Origin: Piscinibacter defluvii | GTDB lineage: Bacteria > Pseudomonadota > Gammaproteobacteria > Burkholderiales > Burkholderiaceae_C | Length of the DNA stretch: 64,000 bases | Reading direction: 5' to 3' | NCBI RefSeq assembly: GCF_004011805.1 | Contig: NZ_RCHJ01000022.1 | Location: 52,799 to 116,798 of the forward strand | In this document: piece by piece, positions 32,585 through 42,126 of the stretch | How positions within the stretch are numbered: position 1 is the first letter of the stretch | How the letters are laid out: each line of letters begins with the position of its first letter | Notes under the pieces: model-generated | What the model saw: only the letters and a program-made list of their open reading frames with translations | Told to the model about the DNA's origin: nothing | The model's database searches: none | Translations under genes and position numbers: made by a program

Positions 32585-33825
32585 TGAGCGACAAGAAGAT
32601 CCCGCGCGTGGCGCTGCCCGACGACGTGCGGCTGGACACGCTGGCGGTGCGCGAGGGCCTGCCGCCCAGTGCCTGGGGCGAGAACTCCGAGGCGCTGTTC
32701 CTCACCAGCAGCTTCCGCCAGCCCGATGCGGCCACCGCGGCGGCGCGTTTCGCCAACGAGGAAGAGGCCTTCATCTACTCGCGCTTCACCAACCCCACGG
32801 TGACGATGTTCGAGCGCCGCCTGGCCGCGCTCGAGGGCGCCGAGGGCTGCATCGCCACCTCGAGCGGCATGAGCGCGATCCTGCTGCTCGGCATGGGCCT
32901 GCTGAAGGCGGGCGACCACGTGATCTGCTCGGTCAGCGTGTTCGGCTCGACCATCATGCTATTCGGCCGCGAGTTCGCGAAGTTCGGCATCGAGACCAGC
33001 TTCGTCTCGCAGACCGACGTCGGCGAGTGGGCGCGCGCGGTGAAGCCGAACACGAAGCTGCTGTTCGCCGAGTCGCCCACCAATCCGCTGACCGAGGTGT
33101 GCGACATCGCCGCGCTGGCCGCGATCGCCAGGCGCGCCGGGGCCTGGCTCGCGGTCGACAACTGCTTCTGCTCGCCGGCGCTGCAGCGGCCCATCGCGCT
33201 CGGTGCCGACCTCGTGATCCACTCCGGCACGAAATACCTCGACGGCCAGGGACGAGTCATCGCCGGCGCGATCTGCGGGCCGGAGCAGTTGATCAACGAG
33301 AAGTTCGTGCCGGTGATGCGCAGCGCGGGCATGTGCCTGTCGCCGTTCAACGCCTGGGTGGTGCTGAAGGGCCTGGAGACGCTGTCGATCCGCATGGAGG
33401 CGCAGAGCGCGCGGGCGATGAAGCTCGCTGCCTGGCTGGAGGCGCAGCCGCAGGTCGAGCGGTTGTACTACCCCGGCCTCGCCTCGCACCCGCAGCACGA
33501 GCTGGCGATGCGCCAGCAAGGCGGCAGCGGCGGGGCGGTGCTTTCGTTCATCGTCCGCGGGCAGCAGCAGGGCGGGGCGGCGCTGGCGCGCGCCAACGCC
33601 TTCCATGTGATCGACAGCACCCGGGTGTGCTCGATCACCGCCAACCTCGGCGACACCAAGACCACCATCACCCACCCGGCCAGCACCTCGCACGGCCGCC
33701 TCACCGAGGAGCAGCGCCAGGCTGCCGGCATCACGCAGGGCATGGTGCGCGTGGCCGTCGGGCTGGACGACGTCGAGGACCTGAAGGCGGACCTGCGCCG
33801 CGGCCTGGAGAGCCTTGCCCGATGA
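32584..33825 (+). CDS. metZ: O-succinylhomoserine sulfhydrylase
   Basis: 413 residues of the Cys/Met-metabolism PLP family; makes homocysteine directly from O-succinylhomoserine and sulfide. PLP lysine K217 in [13 protein letters not shown]; cofactor region SSGMSAILL. The [12 protein letters not shown] motif and the position after purF are typical of MetZ in beta- and gammaproteobacteria, which favours it over cystathionine synthase or lyase. Its end overlaps gltX by ATGA, unusual coupling of a sulfur-amino-acid gene with a tRNA synthetase gene. Confidence 0.9.
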   Translation: MSDKKIPRVALPDDVRLDTLAVREGLPPSAWGENSEALFLTSSFRQPDAATAAARFANEEEAFIYSRFTNPTVTMFERRLAALEGAEGCIATSSGMSAILLLGMGLLKAGDHVICSVSVFGSTIMLFGREFAKFGIETSFVSQTDVGEWARAVKPNTKLLFAESPTNPLTEVCDIAALAAIARRAGAWLAVDNCFCSPALQRPIALGADLVIHSGTKYLDGQGRVIAGAICGPEQLINEKFVPVMRSAGMCLSPFNAWVVLKGLETLSIRMEAQSARAMKLAAWLEAQPQVERLYYPGLASHPQHELAMRQQGGSGGAVLSFIVRGQQQGGAALARANAFHVIDSTRVCSITANLGDTKTTITHPASTSHGRLTEEQRQAAGITQGMVRVAVGLDDVEDLKADLRRGLESLAR

Positions 33826-35216
33826 CCCGTCGCGTACGCACCCGCATCGCCCCGTCGCCGACGGGTTTCCTGCACCTGGGCACCGCGCGCACCGCGCTGT
33901 TCTCCTGGGCCTTCGCGCGCCACCACGGCGGCGACTTCATCCTGCGCATCGAGGACACCGACGTCGCGCGTTCCACGCAGGAGGCGGTCGACCAGATCAT
34001 CGCCGCGATGAAGTGGCTCGCGCTCGACTACGACGAGGGCCCGTTCTACCAGATGCAGCGGCTGGACCGCTACCGCGAGGTGATCGCGAAGATGCTCGCC
34101 GAGGGCACGGCCTACCACTGCTACTGCACGCCGGCCGAGCTCGACGCGATGCGCGAGGCGCAGCGCGCCCGTGGCGAGAAGCCGCGCTACGACGGCACTT
34201 GGCGCCCCGAGCCCGGCAAGGCGCTGCCGCCGGTGCCCGCCGGCGTGCCGCCGGTGGTGCGCTTCCGCAACCCGACGGACGGCGACGTGACCTGGGCCGA
34301 CATGGTCAAGGGTCCGATCACGATCAGCAACCGCGAGCTCGACGACCTGATCATCTGCCGCCCCGACGGCACGCCGACCTACAACTTCTGCGTCGTGGTC
34401 GACGACTGGGACATGCAGATCAGCCACGTGATCCGCGGCGACGACCATGTCAACAACACGCCGCGCCAGATCAACATCCTGCGTGCGCTGGGCGCGGAGC
34501 TGCCGCAGTACGGCCACGTGCCGATGATCCTCGGCCCGGACGGCGACAAGCTGTCCAAGCGGCACGGGGCCGTCAGCGTGACGCAGTACGAGGAGGCCGG
34601 CTACCTGCCCGAGGCGATGGTCAACTACCTGGCCCGCCTGGGCTGGAGCCACGGCGATGCGGAGCTGTTCGACCGCGCCCAACTCGTGGCCTGGTTCGAC
34701 GGCCAGCACATGGCGCGCAGCGCGGCGCAGTGGGACGCGGCGAAGCTGAACTGGGTCAACGCGCAGTACCTCAAGCAGATGGCCGACGAGCCCCTGGCAG
34801 GGCTGGTGGCGCTGCACCTTCAGCGTCGCGGCATCGCTGCCGTTGCCGACGAGCAACTGCAGCGCCGGTGCGCCTTGTTCAAGGACCGCTGCGCCACGCT
34901 GGTCGAACTGGCCGACTGGCTCGGCATGTACTTCGTGCCCGTGGAACCTCTTGCCGCGGAGGTGGCGGCGCATGTGACCGATGCGGTGCGCCCGGCGCTG
35001 CAGTCGCTGCGCGACCGGCTGACCGAGATCGACTGGGACAAGGCCACCATCGCCGCGGCGATCAAGGACGTGCTCGGCACACACGGGTTGAAGATGCCGC
35101 AACTGGCCACTGCCTTGCGCGTGCTGGTGTGCGGTCGTGCGCAGACCCCGTCGATCGACGCCGTGCTGGCGCTCTTCTCACGCGACACGGTGCTGAGTCG
35201 ATTGCAGGCGGTCTGA
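33822..35216 (+). CDS. gltX: glutamyl-tRNA synthetase
   Basis: 464 residues; charges tRNA-Glu. Class I motifs: HIGH variant LHLG at residues 17-20 ([14 protein letters not shown]) and KMSKS variant KLSKRHG starting at K243. The C-terminal anticodon-binding alpha-helical cage ends [13 protein letters not shown] tRNA-Glu gene lies about 190 nt downstream, and the -35 of the tRNA promoter lies inside the last gltX codons. Confidence 0.96.
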   Translation: MTRRVRTRIAPSPTGFLHLGTARTALFSWAFARHHGGDFILRIEDTDVARSTQEAVDQIIAAMKWLALDYDEGPFYQMQRLDRYREVIAKMLAEGTAYHCYCTPAELDAMREAQRARGEKPRYDGTWRPEPGKALPPVPAGVPPVVRFRNPTDGDVTWADMVKGPITISNRELDDLIICRPDGTPTYNFCVVVDDWDMQISHVIRGDDHVNNTPRQINILRALGAELPQYGHVPMILGPDGDKLSKRHGAVSVTQYEEAGYLPEAMVNYLARLGWSHGDAELFDRAQLVAWFDGQHMARSAAQWDAAKLNWVNAQYLKQMADEPLAGLVALHLQRRGIAAVADEQLQRRCALFKDRCATLVELADWLGMYFVPVEPLAAEVAAHVTDAVRPALQSLRDRLTEIDWDKATIAAAIKDVLGTHGLKMPQLATALRVLVCGRAQTPSIDAVLALFSRDTVLSRLQAV

Positions 35217-35231
35217 AAAGCTGTCTATAAT
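35202..35231 (+). promoter_or_regulatory. sigma-70-type promoter for the tRNA cluster
   Basis: TTGCAG (35202-35207), 18-nt spacer, TATAAT (35226-35231). The -10 is a perfect consensus, and the GC-rich stretch that follows suits a stable-RNA discriminator. It starts inside the 3' end of gltX and lies 57 nt upstream of tRNA-Ala. Confidence 0.65.
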
Positions 35232-35288
35232 CGCAGTCTCGCTTGAAACTGTGACCGCTAGGCCTCGTTTGAAGTCGCAAGACACACC

Positions 35289-35364
<76 letters not shown>

Positions 35365-35409
35365 CCAAGCCGGCCGGCGGACCGCAGATTCGGGTCGATG
35401 AAGGATTGA

Positions 35410-35485
35410 GTCCCCTTCGTCTAGAGGCCTAGGACACGACCCTTTCACGGTTGTAACAGGGGTTCGAATCCCCTAGGGGACGCCA
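35410..35485 (+). tRNA. tRNA-Glu(TTC)
   Basis: 76 nt with encoded CCA. Acceptor GTCCCCT/AGGGGAC, anticodon loop CTTTCAC (anticodon TTC), T-arm GGGGTTCGAATCCCC. Lies 45 nt after tRNA-Ala and is presumably processed from the same transcript. Confidence 0.96.
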
Positions 35486-35531
35486 AGTTTCGGCAGCGCT
35501 TGAGGAGCGATCCTGAAGCTGCCGGCCACGC

Positions 35532-35608
35532 GGAGTGGTAGTTCAGTTGGTTAGAATACCGGCCTGTCACGCCGGGGGTCGCGGGTTCGAGCCCCGTCCA
35601 CTCCGCCA
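35532..35608 (+). tRNA. tRNA-Asp(GTC)
   Basis: 77 nt with encoded CCA. Acceptor GGAGTGG/CCACTCC, anticodon loop CTGTCAC (anticodon GTC), T-arm CGGGTTCGAGCCCCG. Last tRNA of the array, followed 11 nt later by a terminator. Confidence 0.96.
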
Positions 35609-35619
35609 AGCATTTGCCA

Positions 35620-35652
35620 GGGCCGATTCCGAAGGGGATCGGCCCTTTTGTT
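35620..35652 (+). terminator. Rho-independent terminator of the tRNA cluster
   Basis: Stem GGGCCGAT (35620-35627) / ATCGGCCC (35638-35645), 10-nt loop, followed by TTTTGTTT. It ends exactly at the stop codon of the small minus-strand gene beginning at 35653. Confidence 0.9.
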
Positions 35653-35838
35653 TCAGTCCCCCGGGCGCCGGAGCTTCTGGTCGAGCTTGAGCATCAGCTT
35701 GAGGTACTCGAGCTGCGCATTCAGCCGGTTCAGTTCATCGACGAGAAGCTGCCATTGGCGGATCTGTGCGCGATCGCCAGGGGCGGGTGAGGGGGGCGGG
35801 GCGCTCGACATGTTCGGGGCGGGTGGTGTGCGGTTCAT
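35653..35838 (-). CDS. small protein of unknown function with amphipathic helix
   Basis: 61 residues: a Pro-rich N-terminus (about 1-22) followed by a predicted long helix (REQ-like DRAQIRQWQLLVDELNRLN then AQLEYLKLMLKLDQKL) with leucine/hydrophobic heptads. No known domain is recognised. Start could also be the Met at residue 10. It lies between the tRNA terminator and the exopolysaccharide locus, on the opposite strand to both. A real gene is supported by the non-random heptad pattern; coding status is not certain. Confidence 0.5.
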   Translation of the reverse strand: MNRTPPAPNMSSAPPPSPAPGDRAQIRQWQLLVDELNRLNAQLEYLKLMLKLDQKLRRPGD

Positions 35839-36027
35839 GGTCCGGTCATCGTTGCGACTGGACAATCCCGCGGCTCGGGTGAGCCTCGTCAACAGCGGGC
35901 CACGAACCACCCAAGTTCCCCTCGTTTGGAGGGTTTCTGGGCCGAGGGGCGCTGAACAGAATCGAGCCCGCCCTGGGAGTAGGAGGGCGCCAGCCCAACG
36001 GGCTTGTGCACAACAAAGGCTCACGCA

Positions 36028-37431
36028 ATGCTCAAGGTCTTCCAACATCACATCCCCCTTTCGGCCGTGGCCGAGTGGCTCGCGGATGGGCTGTTCTGCT
36101 TCCTGGCAGTGATCCTGGCGGCGCAAGGCCTGCAGGCCACGCACATGGACAGCGTCGTTGCCGCCGTGCCGACCTCGCAGGTGGTCATCCCCGCCGTGGG
36201 TTTCGCAGCCCTGATGTCGCTGCTCTTCTCCGTGTTCGGCATGTACCGGTCGTCGGCGGTGTCGGTGGGCCTGCCGGCGCTGATCGGCCGGGCCTTCCTC
36301 GCCGTTCTGGTCGGGTCGGCCATCGCGTACTTCGCGCTCGATGCCGAAGGCTTCGGGGGGCGTGCCTGGGCGCTCGTGTTCCAGGCCATGCTGTTCATGC
36401 TGCTCGGCCTGGTGGTTGTCCGGCTGGTCTTCCATTTCGTGCGCCGTGCGGTGGTTGGTGCGCCGAAGGTCCTGATCGTCGGGGTCGGCGCGGAGGCGAT
36501 CAGCGTGGCGGCGGACCTGGCCGTGCCCGGCCGTGCCCAGCGCCGCCTGATGGGCTACTACCCGGCCGGCAACGAGGAGAACGTTCCGGCCGATGCCCGC
36601 GTCTTCCCGCGCCACATGTCGCTGGCGGAGGTCGTCAGGACCCACGAGATCGATGAGGTCGTCGTCGCCGTTCGCGAGCAGCGTGGTGGCGGCGTCCCCA
36701 TGGACGAACTGCTCGCCTGCCGCCTGCAAGGCACGCCCGTGCTCGACCTGGCGGGTTTCTACGAGCGCACCAAGGGACAGGTGCCGACCGAAAGCCTGAA
36801 GGCGAGCTGGCTGGTGTACGGCCATGGCTTCGTCCAAGGGCCCGTCCGGACGGCGGCGAAGAGGGCGTTCGACGTCGTCTGCTCGTCGCTGCTGCTCGCG
36901 CTGGCCTCGCCGGTGATGTTGCTGACGGCGGTGCTCATCAAGCTCGACAGCCACGGCCCGGTGATCTACCGGCAGGAACGCGTCGGCCTGCGCGGCCGCC
37001 CGTTCATGTGCCTGAAGTTCCGCAGCATGTGCACCGACGCCGAGAAGGATGGCGTGGCCCGTTGGGCGAGCAAGAACGACGCGCGCGTGACGCGCGTGGG
37101 CGCATTCATCCGCAAGTGCCGCATCGACGAACTTCCGCAACTGATCAGCGTGCTCAAGGGTGAGATGAGTCTGGTCGGGCCGCGCCCCGAGCGGCCGTCG
37201 TTCGTGGCCCAGCTGCGCGAGCAGATTCCCTTCTACGACATCCGCCACAGCGTGAAGCCTGGCGTGACGGGCTGGGCTCAGGTTCGCTACAGCTATGGCG
37301 CCTCGATCGAGGACGCACGCCGCAAGCACGAGTACGACCTGTACTACGTCAAGAACAACTCGCTGTTCCTCGACCTGCTGGTGCTGATCGAGACGGTCAG
37401 CGTGGTTCTGTTCCGCGAGGGCGCTCAGTAG
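36028..37431 (+). CDS. initiating sugar transferase, exosortase/PEP-CTERM-associated (EpsB, TIGR03013-like)
   Basis: 467 residues. Four N-terminal transmembrane helices (to about 125), a CoA-binding-like nucleotide fold (KVLIVGVGAEAISVA), then a bacterial sugar transferase domain (about 278-467) with KRAFDVVCSS, the membrane helix, FRSMCTDAEKDG, RIDELPQL, MSLVGPRPERP and PGVTGWAQVRY. This family transfers the first sugar phosphate to undecaprenyl phosphate. AAAGG at 36015-36019 supports the ATG at 36028. It opens the exopolysaccharide locus. The 189 nt upstream contain only short GC hairpins and no clear promoter. Confidence 0.92.
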   Translation: MLKVFQHHIPLSAVAEWLADGLFCFLAVILAAQGLQATHMDSVVAAVPTSQVVIPAVGFAALMSLLFSVFGMYRSSAVSVGLPALIGRAFLAVLVGSAIAYFALDAEGFGGRAWALVFQAMLFMLLGLVVVRLVFHFVRRAVVGAPKVLIVGVGAEAISVAADLAVPGRAQRRLMGYYPAGNEENVPADARVFPRHMSLAEVVRTHEIDEVVVAVREQRGGGVPMDELLACRLQGTPVLDLAGFYERTKGQVPTESLKASWLVYGHGFVQGPVRTAAKRAFDVVCSSLLLALASPVMLLTAVLIKLDSHGPVIYRQERVGLRGRPFMCLKFRSMCTDAEKDGVARWASKNDARVTRVGAFIRKCRIDELPQLISVLKGEMSLVGPRPERPSFVAQLREQIPFYDIRHSVKPGVTGWAQVRYSYGASIEDARRKHEYDLYYVKNNSLFLDLLVLIETVSVVLFREGAQ

Positions 37432-37523
37432 CTCCGGCCGGCGGCCTGCGGCCGACGGTCCGGGGGACAATGCGCACCAATACCCCCGGTCGGGGCTTGG
37501 AGCTTGGGCACGCCTTTGATAGG

Positions 37524-37537
37524 GTGTCGATCGACAC
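37524..37537. promoter_or_regulatory. 14-bp perfect palindrome upstream of the ATPase-epimerase gene
   Basis: GTGTCGATCGACAC, perfectly self-complementary, 51 nt upstream of the ATG at 37589 in a 157-nt gap. It may be a transcription-factor site; nothing identifies the factor. Confidence 0.35.
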
Positions 37538-37588
37538 AACGCCAGGGCGATCGCGGCTGTGCGCAGTCCGCTTCGGTCGCCCACCATC

Positions 37589-39634
37589 ATGTACGAATCG
37601 CACTTCGGCCTGTCCGGTCCGCCGTTCAGCCTGAACCCCGACCCCGAGTTCTACTTCCAGAGCAAGGGGCATGGGCATGCGTTGTCCTACCTGCGCTTTG
37701 GTGTGCATCAGGGCGAAGGCTTCGTGGTCGTCACGGGCGACATCGGTGCCGGCAAGACGACCCTGGTACGCACGCTGTTGTCGGAACTCGACGCCGCCAA
37801 GATCGTTGCGGCGCAGATCGTCAGCACGCAGCTCGATGCCGGTGATCTGCTCCGATCTGTCGCCATCTCGTTCGGCATTGCCATCAAGGAGCTGACGAAG
37901 GCCGAGCTGATCGCCTCGATCGAGGCCTTCCTGACCCTGCTGGTGACCCAGGGCCGGCGTGCGCTCCTGATCATCGACGAGGCGCAGAACCTGCACCTGC
38001 AGGCCATCGAGGAACTGCGCATGCTGTCGAACTTCCAGCTCGGCAACCATGCATTGCTGCAGAGTTTCCTGGTCGGCCAGCCGGAACTGCGGACGCTGTT
38101 GACCTCCAAGCCGATGGAGCAGTTCAGGCAGCGCGTGATCGCATCGTGCCACCTGGGCCCGATGGAGCGCGAAGAAACGCAGCGCTACGTCGAACATCGA
38201 CTGCACAAGGTCGGTTGGTCCGGCCGCCCGCGTTTCGAACCGGCGACATTCGATCGGATCCATGCGGCCACCGCGGGCGTGCCGCGGCGAGTGAACATGC
38301 TGTGCAGCAGGCTGCTGCTATCCGCGTACCTGGCTGATCAGGACTTGATCGACGAAGCCATGGTCGACGCCGTCGCCGACGAGGCGCGTGCCGAGGTCGG
38401 TGATTCGGCCGTCGTGCCCACGGCCTCGCACGCCGAGCCGCTGGCCGCCGGACCCACGGCTCTCCATGCCGCCGTCCACGCGCCGCTGCATGCCCCGCGG
38501 CGTCGGCCGTCCACGTCCGCAGGGGGGCCGATGCTGTGTGTCGCGGCCGACGGCGCCGACGACATCAAGATGGCCATGCTGCTGCGCGCGCTTCAGCAGC
38601 GCAAGGAGGCGCCGCCGCTGGTACATGTGCGCATCGGCGAGCCGGCGGAATTCACCCCGAACGACGCGTTCCTGGCAAGGATCGGACTGGACGTGCCGAC
38701 CGTCGAGGTGGAGGTGTCCGCCGGAACCGCCGCTGCTCGAATGGCGGAGGTCATGCGCGACTTCGCCCGGCTCGTCGAACTGCACAAGCCGGCGGCCGTC
38801 GTCGTGATCGGCAACAGTGACGCAGCGCTCGCCTGCGCGCTCGTGGCGGACAAGACCGGCTGCCGGGTCGCCCATCTCGATGACGGCCGTCGGGGCGCGA
38901 ATCGGCGTGATGCAGCCGAGGTGAACCGCGCCTTGCTGTGGCGCATCGCCGATGCGCATTGCACACCGGACCGTGTGGCCTACGACGCGCTTGTCGCGGA
39001 CGGTGCGGGCGAGTCTCGCGTGTTGCTGACCGGCGATCTGCTTTCGGAGGCGGTCTCGCTGGCGCGCTCGTCCACGGAGGCAGAACCCGGCGCGGTGGTC
39101 GGCCGCAAGGCTGGATACTGTGTCGTGCTCGTCAAATCGGCAATCGACATGGACGATCGGCACTATCTCGCCGAGCTCCTGGCGATGTTGCGCAAGCTCA
39201 GTCGCGACGTCCCCATCGTGTGGCCGATGTCCGCGGGCTTCGGCGCGCAGCTGGAGTCGCTCGGGCTGCGCAAGTCGCTGCGCGACGCCAACATCGACGT
39301 CGTCAAGCCGCTGGGCTACATCGAGCAGGTGGCCCTGCTGGGTGGGGCCCGCTACGTGCTCACGGACTCGCAGGACGTGCACCAGGAGGCCAGCGTCCTC
39401 GACGTCCCGGCGCTGCTGCTCGAAATGCGCAGCGGACAGGCCGGTGGAGCGCCAGCCGCTCTGCTGGGCGACCTGCATCGGCGCCAGGGTGCCGATGCAC
39501 TGAACCTGTTGCGGTCGCAGACGCGTACCCAGGCTGCGCCCTTGCCGCACGAACTTCACCCGGGCGAGCGCATCGCCGATCACCTGACGCGCTGGATCGG
39601 CGTCGAGGAGCTGGACGAGACCCTGGCGACCTGA
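37589..39634 (+). CDS. fusion: ExeA-like AAA ATPase (TIGR03015) plus degenerate UDP-GlcNAc 2-epimerase-like domain
   Basis: 681 residues. Residues 1-270 form the exosortase-associated ATPase: start MYESHFGLSGPPFSLNPDP, Walker A GDIGAGKTTL (50-59), Walker B LLIIDEAQNL (D130/E131), arginine-rich GVPRRVNML. An Ala/Pro/His linker (about 270-315) leads to about 320 residues following the WecB/UDP-GlcNAc 2-epimerase order: VVVIGNSDAALA (for VHGDTTTTLA), VAHLDDGRRG (for VEAGLR), AAEVNR (for PEEANR), LTGDLLSEA, and TDSQDVHQEASVLDVPALLLEMRSG. Catalytic positions appear altered (Asp to Asn, Glu to Asp, His motifs absent), so this half may bind but not epimerise nucleotide sugar. Usual TIGR03015 proteins end after the ATPase. 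ATG at 37589 matches the family N-terminus. Confidence 0.85.
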   Translation: MYESHFGLSGPPFSLNPDPEFYFQSKGHGHALSYLRFGVHQGEGFVVVTGDIGAGKTTLVRTLLSELDAAKIVAAQIVSTQLDAGDLLRSVAISFGIAIKELTKAELIASIEAFLTLLVTQGRRALLIIDEAQNLHLQAIEELRMLSNFQLGNHALLQSFLVGQPELRTLLTSKPMEQFRQRVIASCHLGPMEREETQRYVEHRLHKVGWSGRPRFEPATFDRIHAATAGVPRRVNMLCSRLLLSAYLADQDLIDEAMVDAVADEARAEVGDSAVVPTASHAEPLAAGPTALHAAVHAPLHAPRRRPSTSAGGPMLCVAADGADDIKMAMLLRALQQRKEAPPLVHVRIGEPAEFTPNDAFLARIGLDVPTVEVEVSAGTAAARMAEVMRDFARLVELHKPAAVVVIGNSDAALACALVADKTGCRVAHLDDGRRGANRRDAAEVNRALLWRIADAHCTPDRVAYDALVADGAGESRVLLTGDLLSEAVSLARSSTEAEPGAVVGRKAGYCVVLVKSAIDMDDRHYLAELLAMLRKLSRDVPIVWPMSAGFGAQLESLGLRKSLRDANIDVVKPLGYIEQVALLGGARYVLTDSQDVHQEASVLDVPALLLEMRSGQAGGAPAALLGDLHRRQGADALNLLRSQTRTQAAPLPHELHPGERIADHLTRWIGVEELDETLAT

Positions 39635-39860
39635 ACCGACCGCCCGGAGCGCTTGCGGCCGTGCAGGATGCCGCGCAGTGTGGACGCGGGATGAGTTCCC
39701 CCCCGTCTGAAGTGCTTGCGCCGACCCTGCCTGCTTGTATCCTCGCCGCGTCGTCGGTCGGGCACACTTCGACGTTGCCAGGATCGCGCAGCCTGCGCCA
39801 AGCGGCAGGTCGAACGCCCGATGGTCAGAGCTAGGCGCCCCAGCCGGGAGTTGGACATCC

Positions 39861-39872
39861 GGATCGCGATCC
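39861..39872. promoter_or_regulatory. 12-bp perfect palindrome upstream of the export lipoprotein gene
   Basis: GGATCGCGATCC, 30 nt before the ATG at 39903, in a 268-nt gap after the ATPase gene. The gap otherwise shows no recognisable promoter or gene. Possible operator or short mRNA hairpin. Confidence 0.3.
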
Positions 39873-39902
39873 AGGATCAGCGTACTCTTCATGGAGATTG
39901 AA

Positions 39903-40538
39903 ATGGCCACAGAACCGTCAGCCCCCCGCCTGCTGCGCATGATCGGGCCGGTGCTTGCGTTGATCCTCGCCGCCGCGCTTTCGGCATGCAGCATCAACCG
40001 CCATCCGGCCGCGCCGGTGTCCGCCGCCACGCCCGACTACCGTTACCTCATCGGCCCGCTGGACACGATCAACATCATCGTCTGGCGCAATCCGGAACTG
40101 TCGCTCGCGGTGCCGGTCCGCCCGGACGGCAAGATCTCCACGCCGCTGGTCGAGGACCTGCCGGCCATCGGACGCAACCCCACCGACCTGGCCCGCGACA
40201 TCGAGAAAGCCCTTGCCAAGTACACGCGGGACCCGGTGGTCACGGTCGTGGTGACCGGCTTCCAGGGCGCGAGCAGCGAGCAGATCCGCATCATCGGCGA
40301 AGCGGCCAAGCCGCAGGCCATCCCGTACCGCCAGAACATGACACTGCTGGACGTGATGATCCAGGTGGGCGGGCTCACCGATTTCGCCGACGGAAACAGT
40401 GCCGTCCTCGTGCGCGGCAAGGAGGGCGGAAAGCCGTACGGGGTGCGTCTGAAGGACCTGATCAAGCGCGGCGACATCTCCGCCAACGTCGACGTGCGGC
40501 CGGGCGACGTGCTGATCATCCCGCAGGGCTGGTTCTGA
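39903..40538 (+). CDS. polysaccharide export lipoprotein (Wza/TIGR03027 type)
   Basis: 211 residues. A lipoprotein signal peptide (lipobox LSACS, Cys near residue 28) leads to the Poly_export domain (DYRYLIGPLDTINIIVWRNPELS ... VRPDGKISTPLVEDLPAIG) and a SLBB domain (IRIIGEAAKPQAIPYRQNMTLLDVM ... VRPGDVLIIPQGWF). Forms, or gates, the outer-membrane export channel for the exopolysaccharide. The ATG at 39903 has GGAG 6 nt upstream; an ATG four codons earlier lacks a site. Confidence 0.93.
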   Translation: MATEPSAPRLLRMIGPVLALILAAALSACSINRHPAAPVSAATPDYRYLIGPLDTINIIVWRNPELSLAVPVRPDGKISTPLVEDLPAIGRNPTDLARDIEKALAKYTRDPVVTVVVTGFQGASSEQIRIIGEAAKPQAIPYRQNMTLLDVMIQVGGLTDFADGNSAVLVRGKEGGKPYGVRLKDLIKRGDISANVDVRPGDVLIIPQGWF

Positions 40539-40569
40539 GGCCCGCCGAGCAGCGCAGCGCAGGAACGCC

Positions 40570-42117
40570 ATGCAGGATCTGATTGCTCAGGCGCTATCGA
40601 TCGCCCGCGGCATGTGGCGGCACCGCTGGGCGGGCCTGATCGCCGCGTGGATCGTCGGCGTGCTGGGTGCGGCCGTGCTGTGGAACATGCAGGACCGCTA
40701 CGAGGCGACGGCGCGTGTCTACGTCGACACGAAAAGCGTGCTGCGCCCGCTGATGCGCGATCTGGCGGTCGAACCCGACGTCGACCAGACGATCGCGATG
40801 CTGGCGAAGACATTGATCACGCGTCCGAATGTCGAAGTGCTGATGCGCAAGTCTCACCTCGACACGCTTCCCGCCGAGGAGCGCGAGCGCATGATCGCCA
40901 TGTTCATGCGCGAGATCCGCTTGTCGGGCAGCGGCCGGGACAACGTGTTCACGTTCTCCTACCGCGACCAGAGCATGGAGCGCGCCCGAGGCATCGTGCA
41001 GAACCTCGTGGCGCTGTTCGTCGAATCCGACCTGGGGGCGAAGCAGCGCGACACCGAGGCGGCGCGTGACTTCATCGACCAGCAGATCCGGCAGTACGAG
41101 GGCCGGCTTGCGGAGGCGGAGACCCGCCTGAAGGAGTTCAAGGTCCGCAACATGGGCGTGACCGAGGTGTCGGGGCGCGACTACTTCGCGCGCATGACGA
41201 CACTGACCGAAGAACTTGGCAAGCTCGGCACGGACTTGCGGGCCGCCGAGCAGTCGCGCGATGCGCTGCGTCGCGAACTCGACGGCGAGGTGGCGACACT
41301 GGTTCCCGACGTGCCGACCGTCGGCGCGGTGTCCACGCCCGAGATCGACGCCCGGCTGGACGCCCAGCGGCGCCAGCTCGACGAGTTGCTGCGCCGCTAC
41401 ACCGACCTGCATCCCGACGTGGTCTCGACCCGGCGTCTGATCGCGCGACTCGAGGAGCAGCGGCAGCAGGAGATCGAGTCTGCCAAGCGTCGCGCTGCCG
41501 CCGAGGCCAAGACCGCCGGCAAGGCGCCGACGAATCCGGTCTTCCAGCAGGTCAAGTTGGCGCTGGCCGAGGCCGAGGCGAACGTCGCGTCGCTCAAGGT
41601 GCGTGTGGCCGAGACGCAGACGCGCCTGAACCAGCTCAAGTCGTCGGCCAATCGGGTGCCCCAGGTCGAGGCGGAACTGGCGCAGCTGAACCGGGACTAC
41701 GAGGTGGTCCGCCGCAACTACGAGGCCTTGGTCGGCAAGCGCGAGAAGGCCTCGCTGTCGGAAGACGTCGAATCGCAACGTCTCGCTCAGTTCCGCGTGA
41801 TCGATCCGCCGCGCACCGCGGAGAAGCCCGTGTTCCCGAACCGCCGGGGTGTGGCGCCGCTGATTCTCGTGGCGGCGCTGCTCGCCGGTGTCGGGGTCAG
41901 TTTCGTGCTGACGCAGATCTTGCCGACCTTCGAGGGCGCACGGGCGCTGCGCAGAATCACGCAGCGGCCGATCCTGGGCAGCATCTCGATGAACACGCCG
42001 CCCGAGGCGATCCGCAAGGCGCGCCGCCTGAACCTCGCGTTCGGGTCCGGTCTGTCGATGCTGGTTCTCGTGTACGGCGTCGGCATGGCGTGGCTGGCCG
42101 GCCGGGTGGGGCACTAG
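40570..42117 (+). CDS. polysaccharide chain-length determinant (Wzz/TIGR03007 type)
   Basis: 515 residues. An N-terminal transmembrane helix (about 22-40), a periplasmic domain with long coiled coils (about 160-400, for example QYEGRLAEAETRLKEF), a Pro-rich segment before the second transmembrane helix, and a third hydrophobic stretch at the C-terminus (about 490-508). Inner-membrane polysaccharide co-polymerase that works with the tyrosine kinase encoded next (9 nt downstream). Family assignment by architecture and the EATARVYVDTKSVL signature. Confidence 0.92.
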   Translation: MQDLIAQALSIARGMWRHRWAGLIAAWIVGVLGAAVLWNMQDRYEATARVYVDTKSVLRPLMRDLAVEPDVDQTIAMLAKTLITRPNVEVLMRKSHLDTLPAEERERMIAMFMREIRLSGSGRDNVFTFSYRDQSMERARGIVQNLVALFVESDLGAKQRDTEAARDFIDQQIRQYEGRLAEAETRLKEFKVRNMGVTEVSGRDYFARMTTLTEELGKLGTDLRAAEQSRDALRRELDGEVATLVPDVPTVGAVSTPEIDARLDAQRRQLDELLRRYTDLHPDVVSTRRLIARLEEQRQQEIESAKRRAAAEAKTAGKAPTNPVFQQVKLALAEAEANVASLKVRVAETQTRLNQLKSSANRVPQVEAELAQLNRDYEVVRRNYEALVGKREKASLSEDVESQRLAQFRVIDPPRTAEKPVFPNRRGVAPLILVAALLAGVGVSFVLTQILPTFEGARALRRITQRPILGSISMNTPPEAIRKARRLNLAFGSGLSMLVLVYGVGMAWLAGRVGH

Positions 42118-42126
42118 GGGGATCGT

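Noticed and set aside
37505..37521. Sigma-54-like TTGGGCACGCCTTTGA before the ATPase-epimerase gene
   Set aside because: Spacing is one base short and the invariant GC of the -12 element is GA.
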